64,000 nt of DNA, from contig NZ_OAOD01000014.1 of NCBI RefSeq assembly GCF_900205925.1, forward strand, positions 1-64,000, in the 5' to 3' direction. Positions 1 through 8,663 of the stretch are shown here, piece by piece. Under the pieces are notes generated by a model that worked only from the letters and a program-made list of their open reading frames with translations, had not been told where the DNA came from and did no database searches. A program made the translations under genes and the position numbers. How positions within the stretch are numbered: position 1 is the stretch's first letter; the number at the start of each line of letters is the position of its first letter. Source of the DNA: Clostridium peptidivorans. GTDB lineage: Bacteria > Bacillota > Clostridia > Clostridiales > Clostridiaceae.

Positions 1-107
<107 letters not shown>

Positions 108-219
108 AAAGTTTAATCTTTTCGCTCATCGCGTTTCTTAACATTAACTGTTAAGTAATTGACTGGTTTCTATTCTCTGTTCAATTTTCAAAGACCCTGC
201 TTTGTTAAGCAACTTCTAT

Positions 220-248
220 ATAATAACATTTTCATTTGCCTTTGTCAA
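220..248 (-). promoter_or_regulatory. rrn promoter P2 (sigma-A type)
   Basis: On the minus strand TTGACA (243-248) and TATTAT (220-225) are separated by exactly 17 bp, about 110 nt upstream of the 16S 5' end. This is close to the sigma-A consensus and is the nearer of two tandem promoters. Confidence 0.8.
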
Positions 249-268
249 CAATGTTTTGAAATGTTATT

Positions 269-297
269 AATATATTGTTACCCACTTGTGTTGTCTA
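269..297 (-). promoter_or_regulatory. rrn promoter P1 (sigma-A type)
   Basis: On the minus strand TAGACA (292-297) and TATATT (269-274) are separated by 17 bp, 44 bp upstream of P2. Tandem promoters are usual for rRNA operons. The -35 has one mismatch, so this is somewhat less certain than P2. Confidence 0.6.
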
Positions 298-476
298 CTA
301 TTTATTTTAGCTACGAATGTTATCTTATCACGGCTTGACTTATATACTATTACTATTTAATGCCATTAAACCAGACTAAAACACATCATCCTTTATTACT
401 CGACCATATCCTCAGTATCTCACATATTGATACGCCAGATAAAGTTTACACATAGAAAAAGTACGACATTTTAAGA

Positions 477-767
477 TAATGTTGAACCTCCCGTATGGGC
501 TTTGCATAATTAATGAAACATCTCAGCAAACTGAGATGTGCTAATTTATAACGAAATCATAGATTTCTATAAATTATGCAACCGTTCATTTTGCTAAGAG
601 TGGCTAATATTTATAAATTCAAAATACCTAAGCCTTCTAAACTCGCTGTCGTTCATACAGTAGGAGGCTCTATACGGTATTTTAAATTTATAAATAAAGC
701 CCCTCTAAAGCTCATTCAATGCTTTCTACGATGCAAATCCCATACTATATGTTCAACATTAAAAATA
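477..767 (+). repeat. Palindromic repeat element, copy A
   Basis: This is one of three related elements in the window (others at 1025-1252 and 62570-62796). It is an imperfect giant palindrome: the outer arms pair around 481-506 and 731-760, and the core arms are about 598-650 and 661-706, with AGCCTTCTA against TAGGAGGCT. The element is about 212 bp once a 78-bp insertion (503-580) is removed. Several open frames run through it, but they follow the repeat, have no ribosome binding site and are not credible genes. It could be a miniature palindromic element or a structured RNA or DNA element. The 768-1024 interval has no gene. Confidence 0.8.
503..580. repeat. 78-bp nested insertion in repeat copy A
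   Basis: Compared with copies B and C, copy A has an extra 78 bp. It begins TGCATAATT and ends AAATTATGCA, so its ends are inverted repeats. It also contains two internal hairpins: CATCTCAG against CTGAGATG (518-537), and an arm pair around GAAATC and GATTTC. It may be a small palindromic insertion within the larger repeat. No other copy of it was noticed in the window. Confidence 0.5.
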
Positions 768-922
768 TCACCTACACCCACTGAATTTCTAAAATATTTT
801 AGGACAGCAACCCTTGAGGTTACAAGAATTTATACGAAATAGATGAAAAAATTTAATTTATAAGTTAAAAATATGTGAGTATGATAAAAGATTCTTAATA
901 AAAAATTGTATGATTAATATTT

Positions 923-997
923 CCCGACCTATCGGTCTGCGGGCTTATCAGCCCTTTGATAAGTGTAAATTTAAATGTAACTTTCGCCAAAGCGAAA
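923..997. other. Cluster of three short hairpins
   Basis: Three compact inverted repeats lie within 75 bp: CCGACC/CGG pairing at 923-941, GGGCT-TATC-AGCCC at 941-954 and TTTCGC-CAAA-GCGAAA at 982-997. They sit between palindromic repeat copies A and B. No gene with a ribosome binding site is present here. They may be part of the repeat array or remnants of another element. Confidence 0.45.
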
Positions 998-1024
998 TTC
1001 CTTCCTTCAGCAGTGCGCATGAAG

Positions 1025-1252
1025 ACATTTTTAATGTTAAATTTAGTATGGATTCTGTATTGTAGAAAGCATTGAATAAGCAATTAGAAGCTCTTTATCT
1101 CTCAATTTAAAGCACCGTTAAGAATTTTCTACTGTTTGAACGGTAGTGAGTTTAGAAAATTTAGGTGCTTTAAATTCATAAATATTAGAGCTCCTTTGCG
1201 CAGCGAACCGCTTTCTTAAATACAGAACCCATACGGGAGATTCAACATTAAA
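1025..1252 (-). repeat. Palindromic repeat element, copy B
   Basis: This is the second copy, in inverted orientation relative to A and C. The outer arms pair at 1047-1060 and 1220-1234; the core hairpin is 1089-1193. Its core arms differ in sequence from A and C (ATTTTCTA with TAGAAAAT instead of GCCTTCTA with TAGAAGGC; GCACC with GGTGC instead of ATACC with GGTAT), but every change is matched on the opposite arm. That pattern indicates the fold is conserved rather than the sequence. Confidence 0.75.
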
Positions 1253-1270
1253 TAATGTCATAATATCCTT

Positions 1271-1678
1271 TTATGACGAATGTTTTATATCCCAAGTAAT
1301 CTTATAACTCCCTTCGTGTTTTCCTTCAACCTTTACTTTATAAGTAGAATCCTTCTCTATTTTAATTGTTTTATTAATTGACTCCTTAGGATTTTCAACC
1401 TTAAATAGCTCATTATCATTTTTGTCAACTAAAGTTATTTTTAAAGTTCCTTCTTTTGTAATTACTTCAACATTTAAATTTAATTCATCTCCCTTTTTAA
1501 GTTTAATTGAGTTAAACTTGTGTCCATCAAAACTTGAATATGACATCTCCATACTATTGTTGGTATTATTTTCAATAGAATTTATACATTTATAACTTCC
1601 ACCAGAACATCCTACTAAAAATAATATTATCAATGTGTTTATTAATATCATAGCTTTACTTTTGAATTTTTTAAGCAT
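1271..1678 (-). CDS. Small lipoprotein, unknown function
   Basis: A 135-aa protein with a basic N-terminus, a hydrophobic stretch and the lipobox LVGC ending at Cys24, so it is probably exported and lipid-anchored on the outer face of the membrane. The mature part is rich in Lys, Glu and Asn and looks like a beta-sandwich of short strands ending in a YKITWDI segment; I do not recognise a family. A GGGGGAG ribosome binding site precedes the ATG. The membrane-protein gene upstream is on the same strand 75 bp away, so the two may be co-transcribed. The function cannot be inferred. Confidence 0.75.
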   Translation of the reverse strand: MLKKFKSKAMILINTLIILFLVGCSGGSYKCINSIENNTNNSMEMSYSSFDGHKFNSIKLKKGDELNLNVEVITKEGTLKITLVDKNDNELFKVENPKESINKTIKIEKDSTYKVKVEGKHEGSYKITWDIKHSS

Positions 1679-1753
1679 CTCTTATATCTCCCCCATGTAT
1701 TTTTAATATACATTGCTATACTTACGTCACATAAATCAAATCTTATCTAAAAT

Positions 1754-2479
1754 CTAATTTTCTTCTTGCTTACAAAGAATCATAGCAAATATATACATAT
1801 AAAGCCCTATAGATATAGTTATAAAATCTTTAGCTGCATATACTATGATATTAGTATCAGGTATTATCTTTAAAGCACTTCCTATTAAACTTGTTATCAC
1901 AACAATTCCCGCTAACTTCCAAAAATATTTCTTTCCTATCTCCCTTCCTTTACTCAATGCCTCTTCTGCACTTACATCATGATATATTAAATAGGCTTCA
2001 CAAGGAATTACTGTTACTATTACATATACAAGAAGAATCACCACTGCTATTATGAAGAAAGGAATCATTATACTAAAAATTGCCAGAAATGCTATTCCTA
2101 TAATTAGTGCACCAATTATAATAGTTAATGTCAAATATCTTAGATAAAATTGAAGGCTCTCATCAAAAGCTTCCCTGTAATTTACTTCTTCATCTCTTAC
2201 TATCATTTTTATAACTAAGTATAAAAACGAATAAACTAAAGGTACTACAATAATGGAAATTATGATTAAAAATAAATTACTTATCACTAGAGCCTTAACA
2301 TTTGCACCTGAAATATTTCTTAGTAGCGTTTCTCCCCCTGTTATCATGTCGTATTTGTCCAAGGTTACATTACTATCAGTAAACTTAAAACTAGAAATTT
2401 GAAATAGCAGCTTTACTAAAATAAAGGGTAATAACATCCTAAAACCTTCCCTATATTTTCCCCAAGCTTCCTTATACAT
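1754..2479 (-). CDS. Multi-pass membrane protein, unknown function
   Basis: A 241-aa protein with about six hydrophobic segments: near residues 15-28, 63-95, 112-160 (two or three spans), 190-207 and 220-236. The N-terminus (EAWGKYREGF) and overall plan resemble the DUF975 and glycerophosphodiesterase-membrane-domain-like proteins common in clostridia, but the match is only by general appearance. It is followed at 75 bp by a lipoprotein gene in the same direction. A weak GGGTG precedes the ATG. The role is unknown. Confidence 0.7.
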   Translation of the reverse strand: MYKEAWGKYREGFRMLLPFILVKLLFQISSFKFTDSNVTLDKYDMITGGETLLRNISGANVKALVISNLFLIIISIIVVPLVYSFLYLVIKMIVRDEEVNYREAFDESLQFYLRYLTLTIIIGALIIGIAFLAIFSIMIPFFIIAVVILLVYVIVTVIPCEAYLIYHDVSAEEALSKGREIGKKYFWKLAGIVVITSLIGSALKIIPDTNIIVYAAKDFITISIGLYMYIFAMILCKQEEN

Positions 2480-2685
2480 TTACACCCATCCCATCCATAA
2501 TATTATACACTATTATTTTATCACAATATTCATACTATTACCATTTAGTAAAACTTGTTCCTGTTTTTATGACGCCATACCATTCACTCTTATTCTTCTT
2601 TTATCGAATTACAAACGGAATTTTTTCTTAAAAGATAATTGCTTTTTAAATAAGTCTTTACAATGAATTCTTGTATATTTTTCGT

Positions 2686-3117
2686 ATGATTACAGAAAAT
2701 ACTTTTATGGGAAAAAGATTTGTAATTTATGGTTTGTTAGGTTTTTGTATAGAGGTTCTTTGGACAGGGCTTGGCTCTCTTTTTCATGGGGATATAAAAC
2801 TTACAGGCTTCACATATATATGGATGTTTCCGATATATGGCCTTGCAGTATTTTTAGAGCCAGTTCACAATAGGATAAGACATCTTCCCTTTTATCTAAG
2901 AGGAGGGATTTATACAGTATTTATATTTATAGTGGAATTTTCAACTGGAATGATATTACGAAAGGTTTTAGGTGTTTGTCCTTGGAATTATACAACACAA
3001 CCTCTATCCATATGTGGTTTAATAACACTAAGTTATGCGCCTGCATGGTTTATTGCTGGTCTCTTATTTGAAAAGGTGTACGATACTTTAATAAGAATTG
3101 AACAAAATTTAGCGTAA
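2686..3117 (+). CDS. Putative ABC-transporter type IV permease-like membrane protein
   Basis: A protein of about 143 aa with four hydrophobic segments. The pattern GKRFVIYGLLGFCIEVLWTG near the N-terminus and the later PWNYT and YAPAWFIAG motifs resemble the family of putative type IV ABC-transporter permeases (formerly DUF1113, CmpB-like), which are often encoded alone. The start is uncertain: an in-frame TTG at 2671, ATG at 2686 and ATG at 2707 are all possible and none has a clear ribosome binding site. The gene is convergent with the sulfur transporter that follows and shares a terminator with it. Confidence 0.65.
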   Translation: MITENTFMGKRFVIYGLLGFCIEVLWTGLGSLFHGDIKLTGFTYIWMFPIYGLAVFLEPVHNRIRHLPFYLRGGIYTVFIFIVEFSTGMILRKVLGVCPWNYTTQPLSICGLITLSYAPAWFIAGLLFEKVYDTLIRIEQNLA

Positions 3118-3200
3118 ATGTATTAAAGATTTCTTTTAACTAGTTTTCTTTAATAACAAGTTTTAGCTTCCTATCACCTTTTATCTAAACCATACAAAAA

Positions 3201-3240
3201 CAAGGTATACTAATTTACAATTAGCATACCTTGCTTTTTA
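3201..3240. terminator. Bidirectional intrinsic terminator
   Basis: CAAGGTATAC pairs with GCATACCTTG around a short loop (3201-3233), with a T-rich run on the plus strand and A-rich flank for the minus strand. It lies between the convergent genes ending at 3117 and 3241. Confidence 0.75.
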
Positions 3241-4560
3241 TTATGTTGCTATATTAAGCCTTCTAACTATTTTAACTCCAAGTATTCCTCCAACAGTTAG
3301 CGCAGGTAAGAATATCCATCCTGATAAGGACATATTAGCTATTGCAGAATACAATGCTCCTATATTACATCCTGATGCAAGTCTAGCACCGTATCCCATT
3401 AGTAATCCACCAATTGCATAAAATGCTACATCTCTAAAATTAAAAGCTCTCTTAAAGGAGAAGTGTCCTGCAAGTAATGGAGATATTAATGCACCTACTA
3501 TTATTCCTAGGTTTCTCATAGAACCTGGATCGTTCATAAATCCTGCATTAATAGTCTTCATCTTATCAGCAAAATATCCCCAGTTTGATACATCAACTAG
3601 TCCTACTGCCTGATACATCCAAGCTCCCCACTCTACAAATGTAGAAGTTACTCCCCAGCTCTTACCTGATGTAAGTAAAACTACCTCAAACATAACTGTT
3701 AAAAGCACTGCTCCAGTATAGAATGACCATCTTTTTACAAAGAATTTGTGATAAGTTTCTGCACTAAAGAACTTGTACTCTGCTGGTTCTGGTAATTCTT
3801 TTTCCCACTCAGCATACTCTAGTGAAATAAAAGTATTTTCTCTTTTTCTCTTACTTTCATACCATTTAGAAAAAACATAAATTGCTAAAAGTCCTAATAA
3901 TGAAATTAAAATTGCTCCCATAAATCCAAAAGTATCTGGAAGGTAAACCTTTTTACCTGCTGTAAAGAATATAGTGTTTTTCCACCAATCCATGTCATGA
4001 GCTCCCCATAGTGATCCTGTTACAAAGAAGAATAGTACAATTATTGCTCTTCCTTCACCTTCACCTACGTCTGTAAGTGTTCCTGAAGCACATCCACCAC
4101 CAAGCATCATACCTATACCAAATAGTATTCCGCCTAATACTAGTCCAAGATTAATAGGGTAAACATTTTGAGTTCCTGGTATTATCTTTGCTCCTTTAGC
4201 TGCTCTAAAAGCCGCTTCTGCTCCACCAGCAAACGCTCCATAGTGTATTGCTGCTGTAATTATAAGTGAAATTGCAAGTAAGAACATTAATGCCTTTGTT
4301 AAACTTGATTCTCCAGTTACATATAATCTTCTGATACCTCCTGCAAATCCGAATCTTGATCTTTGCATTAAGTACCCAATTGATAGTCCTGTGATTAAAA
4401 ATAATCCTAATTTAGGGTTCTTTGCGGATAGAGCTGCAGCAAATGCAATCATTGCTATTAAGACTATAAATCCAGCAACCACTTGGCCCTTATTAATATT
4501 TACTAATTGTTTTGACCTTTGAGATGTTTTCAGGTCATGATTAGTATTTAAATTATTCAT
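3241..4560 (-). CDS. YeeE/YedE family thiosulfate-type transporter, fused two-domain form
   Basis: A 439-aa integral membrane protein holding both halves of the YeeE/YedE (TsuA-type) fold. Each half carries the family's cysteine motif: GGGCASG (Cys157) and ASGCNIG (Cys398). In characterised members such cysteines relay thiosulfate across the membrane, so uptake of thiosulfate or a related sulfane-sulfur compound is likely. It follows a CoA-disulfide reductase-rhodanese gene in the same direction with a hairpin between them, which suggests joint or related control. A GGAGG site precedes the ATG. The upstream region (about 4590-4615) has a weak resemblance to the sulfur control block at 6487. 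The substrate is inferred from the family. Confidence 0.85.
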   Translation of the reverse strand: MNNLNTNHDLKTSQRSKQLVNINKGQVVAGFIVLIAMIAFAAALSAKNPKLGLFLITGLSIGYLMQRSRFGFAGGIRRLYVTGESSLTKALMFLLAISLIITAAIHYGAFAGGAEAAFRAAKGAKIIPGTQNVYPINLGLVLGGILFGIGMMLGGGCASGTLTDVGEGEGRAIIVLFFFVTGSLWGAHDMDWWKNTIFFTAGKKVYLPDTFGFMGAILISLLGLLAIYVFSKWYESKRKRENTFISLEYAEWEKELPEPAEYKFFSAETYHKFFVKRWSFYTGAVLLTVMFEVVLLTSGKSWGVTSTFVEWGAWMYQAVGLVDVSNWGYFADKMKTINAGFMNDPGSMRNLGIIVGALISPLLAGHFSFKRAFNFRDVAFYAIGGLLMGYGARLASGCNIGALYSAIANMSLSGWIFLPALTVGGILGVKIVRRLNIAT

Positions 4561-4657
4561 GATGAACCTCCTTTAATATTGCTTTTGAATAAATATTATT
4601 TTTATAATGACGTATAACTGTTAACTTACATAGTTTTCCTTGAACCATTACACTTTA

Positions 4658-4694
4658 ATATAGATGGAGCATAAACTTTAGCTCCACCTATATT
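4658..4694. terminator. Hairpin between the reductase and transporter genes
   Basis: AATATAGATGGAGC pairs with GCTCCACCTATATT around an AT-rich loop. On the minus strand the U-tract is poor, so it may act as a partial terminator or RNA-stabilising hairpin after the reductase gene. On the plus strand it is followed by a T-run. Confidence 0.55.
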
Positions 4695-4704
4695 TTTGTT
4701 TTAA

Positions 4705-6405
4705 TTATAGGAAATTGTAATCTGTAACTATTTTCTCTCTACCAGTTGTTTGATCGTTGAAGTATTCAAAGAAGGATATTCCCATAAATCCACCATATAT
4801 ATTGTAAATATTATCAAATCCTAACTGCTGAAGAGCTACTATTGCATTATAGCTTCTCTGAGCACTTCTACAGTGTAAGTATACTGGCTCATCCTTAGGT
4901 ATTTCATTTATTCTTTCTCTTAATTCACTAAGTGGTATGTTTTTAGCTCCTTTTATGTGGCTTAACTCATACTCTGGTTTTTCTCTTACATCTATTATAC
5001 AAGCACCTTTTTCAACAAGTTCTCTTACTAAGCTATCTGGAACCTGCTTAAATACTCCATTTAATAAGTTTGAACCAACGTATCCTGCAAAGTTAACTAC
5101 ATCTTTAGCAGTTCCAAATGGTGGAGCATAGCATAGCTCTAAGTCTCTTAAATCATTTATCTTTGCGCCAAACTTAATAGCTGTAGCAATTACATCCATT
5201 CTCTTATCAACGTTTCCTCTGCCAATTGCTTGAGCACCTAATATTTTTCCAGTTGGTATTTCAAATAATAATTTGAAGTGAAGTGGTTCACATCCTGGCA
5301 TTAAGCCAACCTTATCTCCTGGAATTACTTTAACTACTTCATATTTAATGTTTAAATTTAAATTCTTTATCATTTCTTCATTTAATCCAGTTGCAGCTGC
5401 ATTGTAGTCAAAACATTTTACTACGGATGAGCCAATGTATCCTGTGTTTGATACAAGCATTCCATGAATGTGGTCAGCAACTTGTCTTGCCTGCTTTTGA
5501 GCTGGGCCTGCTAATGCTAATTTAGTTTGAACTCCTGCCAATGCATGATATACTTCAATAGCATCCCCAACAGCATATATATCCTTATCATTAGTTCTGT
5601 AGTTTTGGTCTACTTTTATTGCTCCTGTTTCTCCAAGTTCAAGTCCTACCTTAACTGCAAGGTCTGTTTCTGGAGCTACACCAATTGCCATAACAACTGT
5701 TTCTGCTTCTATCTTATTTCCAGATTCTAATACTACGGTATCTTTTTCAAAGGAACTTACTTTATCGTTAACTATTAGTTTTACACCCTTGTCATGCATT
5801 TCTTTGTGAAGTATTTGAGCCATATCATAGTCAAGTATTTTCATTATATGAGATGCAGCTTCTACTAAAGTTACATTGTATCCTGCTTCTCTTAAATTTT
5901 CAGCAACCTCAACTCCAATAAATCCTGCTCCAATTACTGCTACACTTTTGCTTCCAGTGTTTTTTACAAATCTATTTAGCTTGTCTATATCCACAACATT
6001 TCTTACTGTGAATAAGTTTACATTTTCAATTCCCTTTATTGGTGGAACTACTGCCTTTGCACCTGGGGATAATATTAGCTTGTCATAATCTTCAGTATAT
6101 GTTTCTCCAGTTAATACATTTTTAACTGTAACTTCTTTCTTTTCTCTGTTGATGTCTACTACTTCATTGTGTACCCTAGCATCTATATTATACTGTGCTA
6201 AGAATTTACTTGGATGCATTAAAACTAGATCTTCGGACTTTTCTACTGTTCCACTTAAATGATATGGTAAGCAACAATTTGAAAAGGATACATGTGGGTC
6301 TCTTTCAAACATTATTATTTTATCATTTTCTCCAAGTCTTCTAAGTCTTGCTGCTGTAGATGCTCCACCTGCAACTCCACCTACTATTAAAAATTTTCTA
6401 CTCAT
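4705..6405 (-). CDS. CoA-disulfide reductase / persulfide reductase with C-terminal rhodanese domain
   Basis: A 566-aa flavoprotein. The N-terminus has the FAD-binding GGVAGGAS motif; SNCCLPYHLSG places the redox-active cysteine at Cys44, as in CoA-disulfide reductases. A central NAD(P)H-binding GAGFIGVEVAE motif follows near residue 160. After the dimerisation domain comes a rhodanese domain (about 460-545) with active-site Cys512 in HCRSAQRS. This CoADR-Rhd fusion reduces CoA-persulfides or polysulfides and moves sulfane sulfur in the cytoplasm. An adjacent thiosulfate-type transporter gene fits delivery of its substrate. The start has a GGAGGGAAAC site before ATG. The upstream region carries the 96-bp block shared with the sulfonate operon, so sulfur-responsive control is likely. 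Confidence 0.9.
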   Translation of the reverse strand: MSRKFLIVGGVAGGASTAARLRRLGENDKIIMFERDPHVSFSNCCLPYHLSGTVEKSEDLVLMHPSKFLAQYNIDARVHNEVVDINREKKEVTVKNVLTGETYTEDYDKLILSPGAKAVVPPIKGIENVNLFTVRNVVDIDKLNRFVKNTGSKSVAVIGAGFIGVEVAENLREAGYNVTLVEAASHIMKILDYDMAQILHKEMHDKGVKLIVNDKVSSFEKDTVVLESGNKIEAETVVMAIGVAPETDLAVKVGLELGETGAIKVDQNYRTNDKDIYAVGDAIEVYHALAGVQTKLALAGPAQKQARQVADHIHGMLVSNTGYIGSSVVKCFDYNAAATGLNEEMIKNLNLNIKYEVVKVIPGDKVGLMPGCEPLHFKLLFEIPTGKILGAQAIGRGNVDKRMDVIATAIKFGAKINDLRDLELCYAPPFGTAKDVVNFAGYVGSNLLNGVFKQVPDSLVRELVEKGACIIDVREKPEYELSHIKGAKNIPLSELRERINEIPKDEPVYLHCRSAQRSYNAIVALQQLGFDNIYNIYGGFMGISFFEYFNDQTTGREKIVTDYNFL

Positions 6406-6486
6406 ATGTGTTTCCCTCCATATTTTATGTTAATTTTTATACTATTTAATTTGTTTTAGCACTTTGTCTAGTAATATTCCTATAGT

Positions 6487-6582
6487 TTGTTAATTTTATC
6501 TCAAACTACATGTTAATTATAATACAATATTATAGGTTTTTATAATAAATAAGCGTTATACACCATAACAGTTCTTTATATA
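6487..6582 (-). promoter_or_regulatory. Sulfur-regulon control block 1 (conserved 96 bp)
   Basis: This block aligns without gaps to 9631-9726 with 75 of 96 positions identical. It includes an identical TTTTTATAAT stretch, a TTATAAT-type -10 on the minus strand with no good -35, and GTTAT-N5-ATAAC (6569-6583 region), an inverted repeat with the size of a LysR-family site. The linked LysR gene at 9844 is the natural candidate to bind it. A weak -35 suits an activator-dependent promoter. Confidence 0.65.
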
Positions 6583-6624
6583 TTAAACTTATGTAACAAT
6601 TTCTTAAGCGAAAAAATAAGTATA

Positions 6625-6664
6625 CCCTATAGAGATAGACTTTCTTATTATCTATTCTATAGGG
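6625..6664 (-). terminator. Terminator of the sulfonate transporter operon
   Basis: CCCTATAGAGATAGA pairs with TCTATTCTATAGGG around a short loop, 43 bp after the ATPase stop codon. A T-rich tract follows on the minus strand about 10 nt later. Confidence 0.65.
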
Positions 6665-6706
6665 CATTCTTTGTATACTCTATACTTTTTATAAAAATTT
6701 CAGTTC

Positions 6707-7504
6707 TTAATCTTGACAATTGATAATGTCTAATATTTCTTCTCTTACCTCCATATACTTAGGTGTATATCTTGGACTTTCATGATTTTCACCTGAAATG
6801 TGATAAGTGAAATCTGTATTAAATTCCTTTATGATTTTACCTGGCCTACTTGACATTACAATAATTCTAGTGCCAAGTGCTAATGCTTCATCAACATCAT
6901 GTGTAATAAGAAACACTGTATTTTCCGTTTTAGTCCAGACCTTTCTTATTAACGTTTGCATATTTTGTCTTGTTAAGGCATCTAATGCTCCAAATGGTTC
7001 ATCCATTAAAATCATTTTTGGCTTATTTACTAAAACCCTTGCAAGAGAAGCTCTTTGCTTCATGCCCCCAGAAAGTTCATAGGGCCTATGCTTTTCAAAG
7101 CCCTTGAGTCCTACAAGTTCTAAGTATTTATTTGTTAATTCCTCAATATCATTTTTAGGTAACTTTCTCATTTTCAGACCAAAAGCAACATTATCACGAA
7201 CATTTAACCATGGATATAAGGTAGGACTTTGAAAAACAACCCCTCTATGCCAGTCTGGTCCATTAATAGGTTCATTATCCATTTTAGCTTCACCATCTGA
7301 TGGTTTAAGAAAGCCTGCAATAATCTTTAATAATGTACTCTTACCACAACCTGATGGACCAAGTACACATATGAACTCACCATTCTTAATGCCTAAATTT
7401 ATGTCTCTAAGAGCAGTAACTTCGTCTTTTTCACCAGAATACCTTAAATTTATATCTTTTAATGTTATAACATAATCTGTTCTATCTTTTAATAATTGAC
7501 TCAT
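6707..7504 (-). CDS. ABC transporter ATP-binding protein, sulfonate/taurine/nitrate type
   Basis: A 265-aa cytoplasmic ATPase with Walker A GPSGCGKST (about residues 51-59), the Q-loop VVFQSP, the ABC signature LSGGMKQR and Walker B ILMDEPFGALD, then the switch histidine in LITHDVDEA. These are typical of the SsuB/TauB/NrtD subfamily. It is the last gene of a permease, binding-protein, ATPase operon. The setting between thiosulfate-type genes and a LysR regulator favours organosulfur uptake (sulfonate or taurine) over nitrate. The exact substrate cannot be read from the sequence. Confidence 0.88.
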   Translation of the reverse strand: MSQLLKDRTDYVITLKDINLRYSGEKDEVTALRDINLGIKNGEFICVLGPSGCGKSTLLKIIAGFLKPSDGEAKMDNEPINGPDWHRGVVFQSPTLYPWLNVRDNVAFGLKMRKLPKNDIEELTNKYLELVGLKGFEKHRPYELSGGMKQRASLARVLVNKPKMILMDEPFGALDALTRQNMQTLIRKVWTKTENTVFLITHDVDEALALGTRIIVMSSRPGKIIKEFNTDFTYHISGENHESPRYTPKYMEVREEILDIINCQD

Positions 7505-7585
7505 GCGATATTCTCCATTTCTATTGTACTGCTTTAAATTTTATTAAACTAATATAGGACTTTTAATACAATTTAACTATAAAAA

Positions 7586-8635
7586 TTATTTTAAAGCATT
7601 TTCTATATATGTTGGATTTACAGCATTTTCAAAAGTAGATAATTTTGGTTCATCCATAAGGCTCTTTTGTTTATATAAGAAATCAGCTGTATCTTTTAAT
7701 GAATTTACTAAATTACCTTTTTTAGCACTTGTTCCAAAGTATGCAGGATCCAATTGTTCCTCAGCAGTAAGCCAAATAGATCCTTTCATTTGCTTTAATG
7801 CCTCTTCTTCTGTAATGTTTAAAGCTTTTGCAATTGTTTTAACTGCTTCAGCTTGATTTTCATTATAAAGTTTAACAGCTTTATTTAGAGCTTTAATATA
7901 TTTTGATACAATATCTGGATATTTTTGAGCAAATTCTCTTCTAACAACTTCTACATTAGATGTAACAACACCTTTTTCGGCCATATCCTTACTTGAAAGC
8001 AAGACCTTTCCGTCCTTTAAAAGATTAGAAAGTGTAGGTTCCCATGCATAAGCTGCGTCAATGTCACCTCTTTGCCATGCTGCGTATATTTCAGGCATTT
8101 GCATATCATATAATGTTACATCTTTTTGAGAAATACCATTTAACTCTAAAGCCTTTAACAAGCTATAATGTGTTGTTGTGGTAAATGGTGTAGCAATCTT
8201 TTTCCCTACGAGATCCTTTACGGAATTAATATTTGAATTGTTTCTAGCTACCAATCTTTCTGCATCTCCAAGAACTTCATGTATCCAAATCGTTTCTACA
8301 TCAATACCACTTGCAATCCCTTGTGTTGCAGAAGCTGAACCAAGTAAAGCAAAGTCAATATCCTTTGAAACAAGTGCATTTCTTATATCTCCTGCTTCAA
8401 ATTGAATAATATTAACTTTAACTCCAAGCTCTTCTTCAAAGAAACCCTTTGTTATAGCAATTTTCTCATCATTAGGCATTACTTGAGTACCTATATTTAC
8501 AACCTTAGGTACATCTGTTGAGGCTTTATTATTTTCTGCAGTATCTGCAGTTTTTTTTGAAGTTCCGCATGCTGCAAATAATGCTGCTACTATAGTCACC
8601 GTTATGATATTTGCTAGTATTTTTTTTAGTTTCAT
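7586..8635 (-). CDS. ABC transporter substrate-binding lipoprotein, SsuA/TauA-like
   Basis: A 349-aa lipoprotein: a signal peptide ends in the lipobox AALFAAC, followed by a Ser/Thr/Asn linker and a periplasmic-binding fold of the NMT1/SsuA type (motifs RNALVSKDIDFALLG and AAWQRGDIDAAYAWEPTLS). It would capture an organosulfur compound outside the cell and deliver it to the permease encoded just upstream. The start was set at ATG 8635 with AGGAGTGATAATT before it; a longer frame to 8701 overlaps the permease gene and would bury the signal peptide. The substrate is inferred from its neighbours. Confidence 0.88.
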   Translation of the reverse strand: MKLKKILANIITVTIVAALFAACGTSKKTADTAENNKASTDVPKVVNIGTQVMPNDEKIAITKGFFEEELGVKVNIIQFEAGDIRNALVSKDIDFALLGSASATQGIASGIDVETIWIHEVLGDAERLVARNNSNINSVKDLVGKKIATPFTTTTHYSLLKALELNGISQKDVTLYDMQMPEIYAAWQRGDIDAAYAWEPTLSNLLKDGKVLLSSKDMAEKGVVTSNVEVVRREFAQKYPDIVSKYIKALNKAVKLYNENQAEAVKTIAKALNITEEEALKQMKGSIWLTAEEQLDPAYFGTSAKKGNLVNSLKDTADFLYKQKSLMDEPKLSTFENAVNPTYIENALK

Positions 8636-8663
8636 AATTATCACTCCTAAATATACAATATTT

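Noticed and set aside
576-842. 88-aa open frame, plus strand
   Set aside because: It lies within palindromic repeat copy A, has no ribosome binding site and resembles only the frames through copies B and C.
895-1083. 62-aa open frame, minus strand
   Set aside because: It spans the hairpin cluster and the edge of repeat copy B; no binding site and no protein-like composition.
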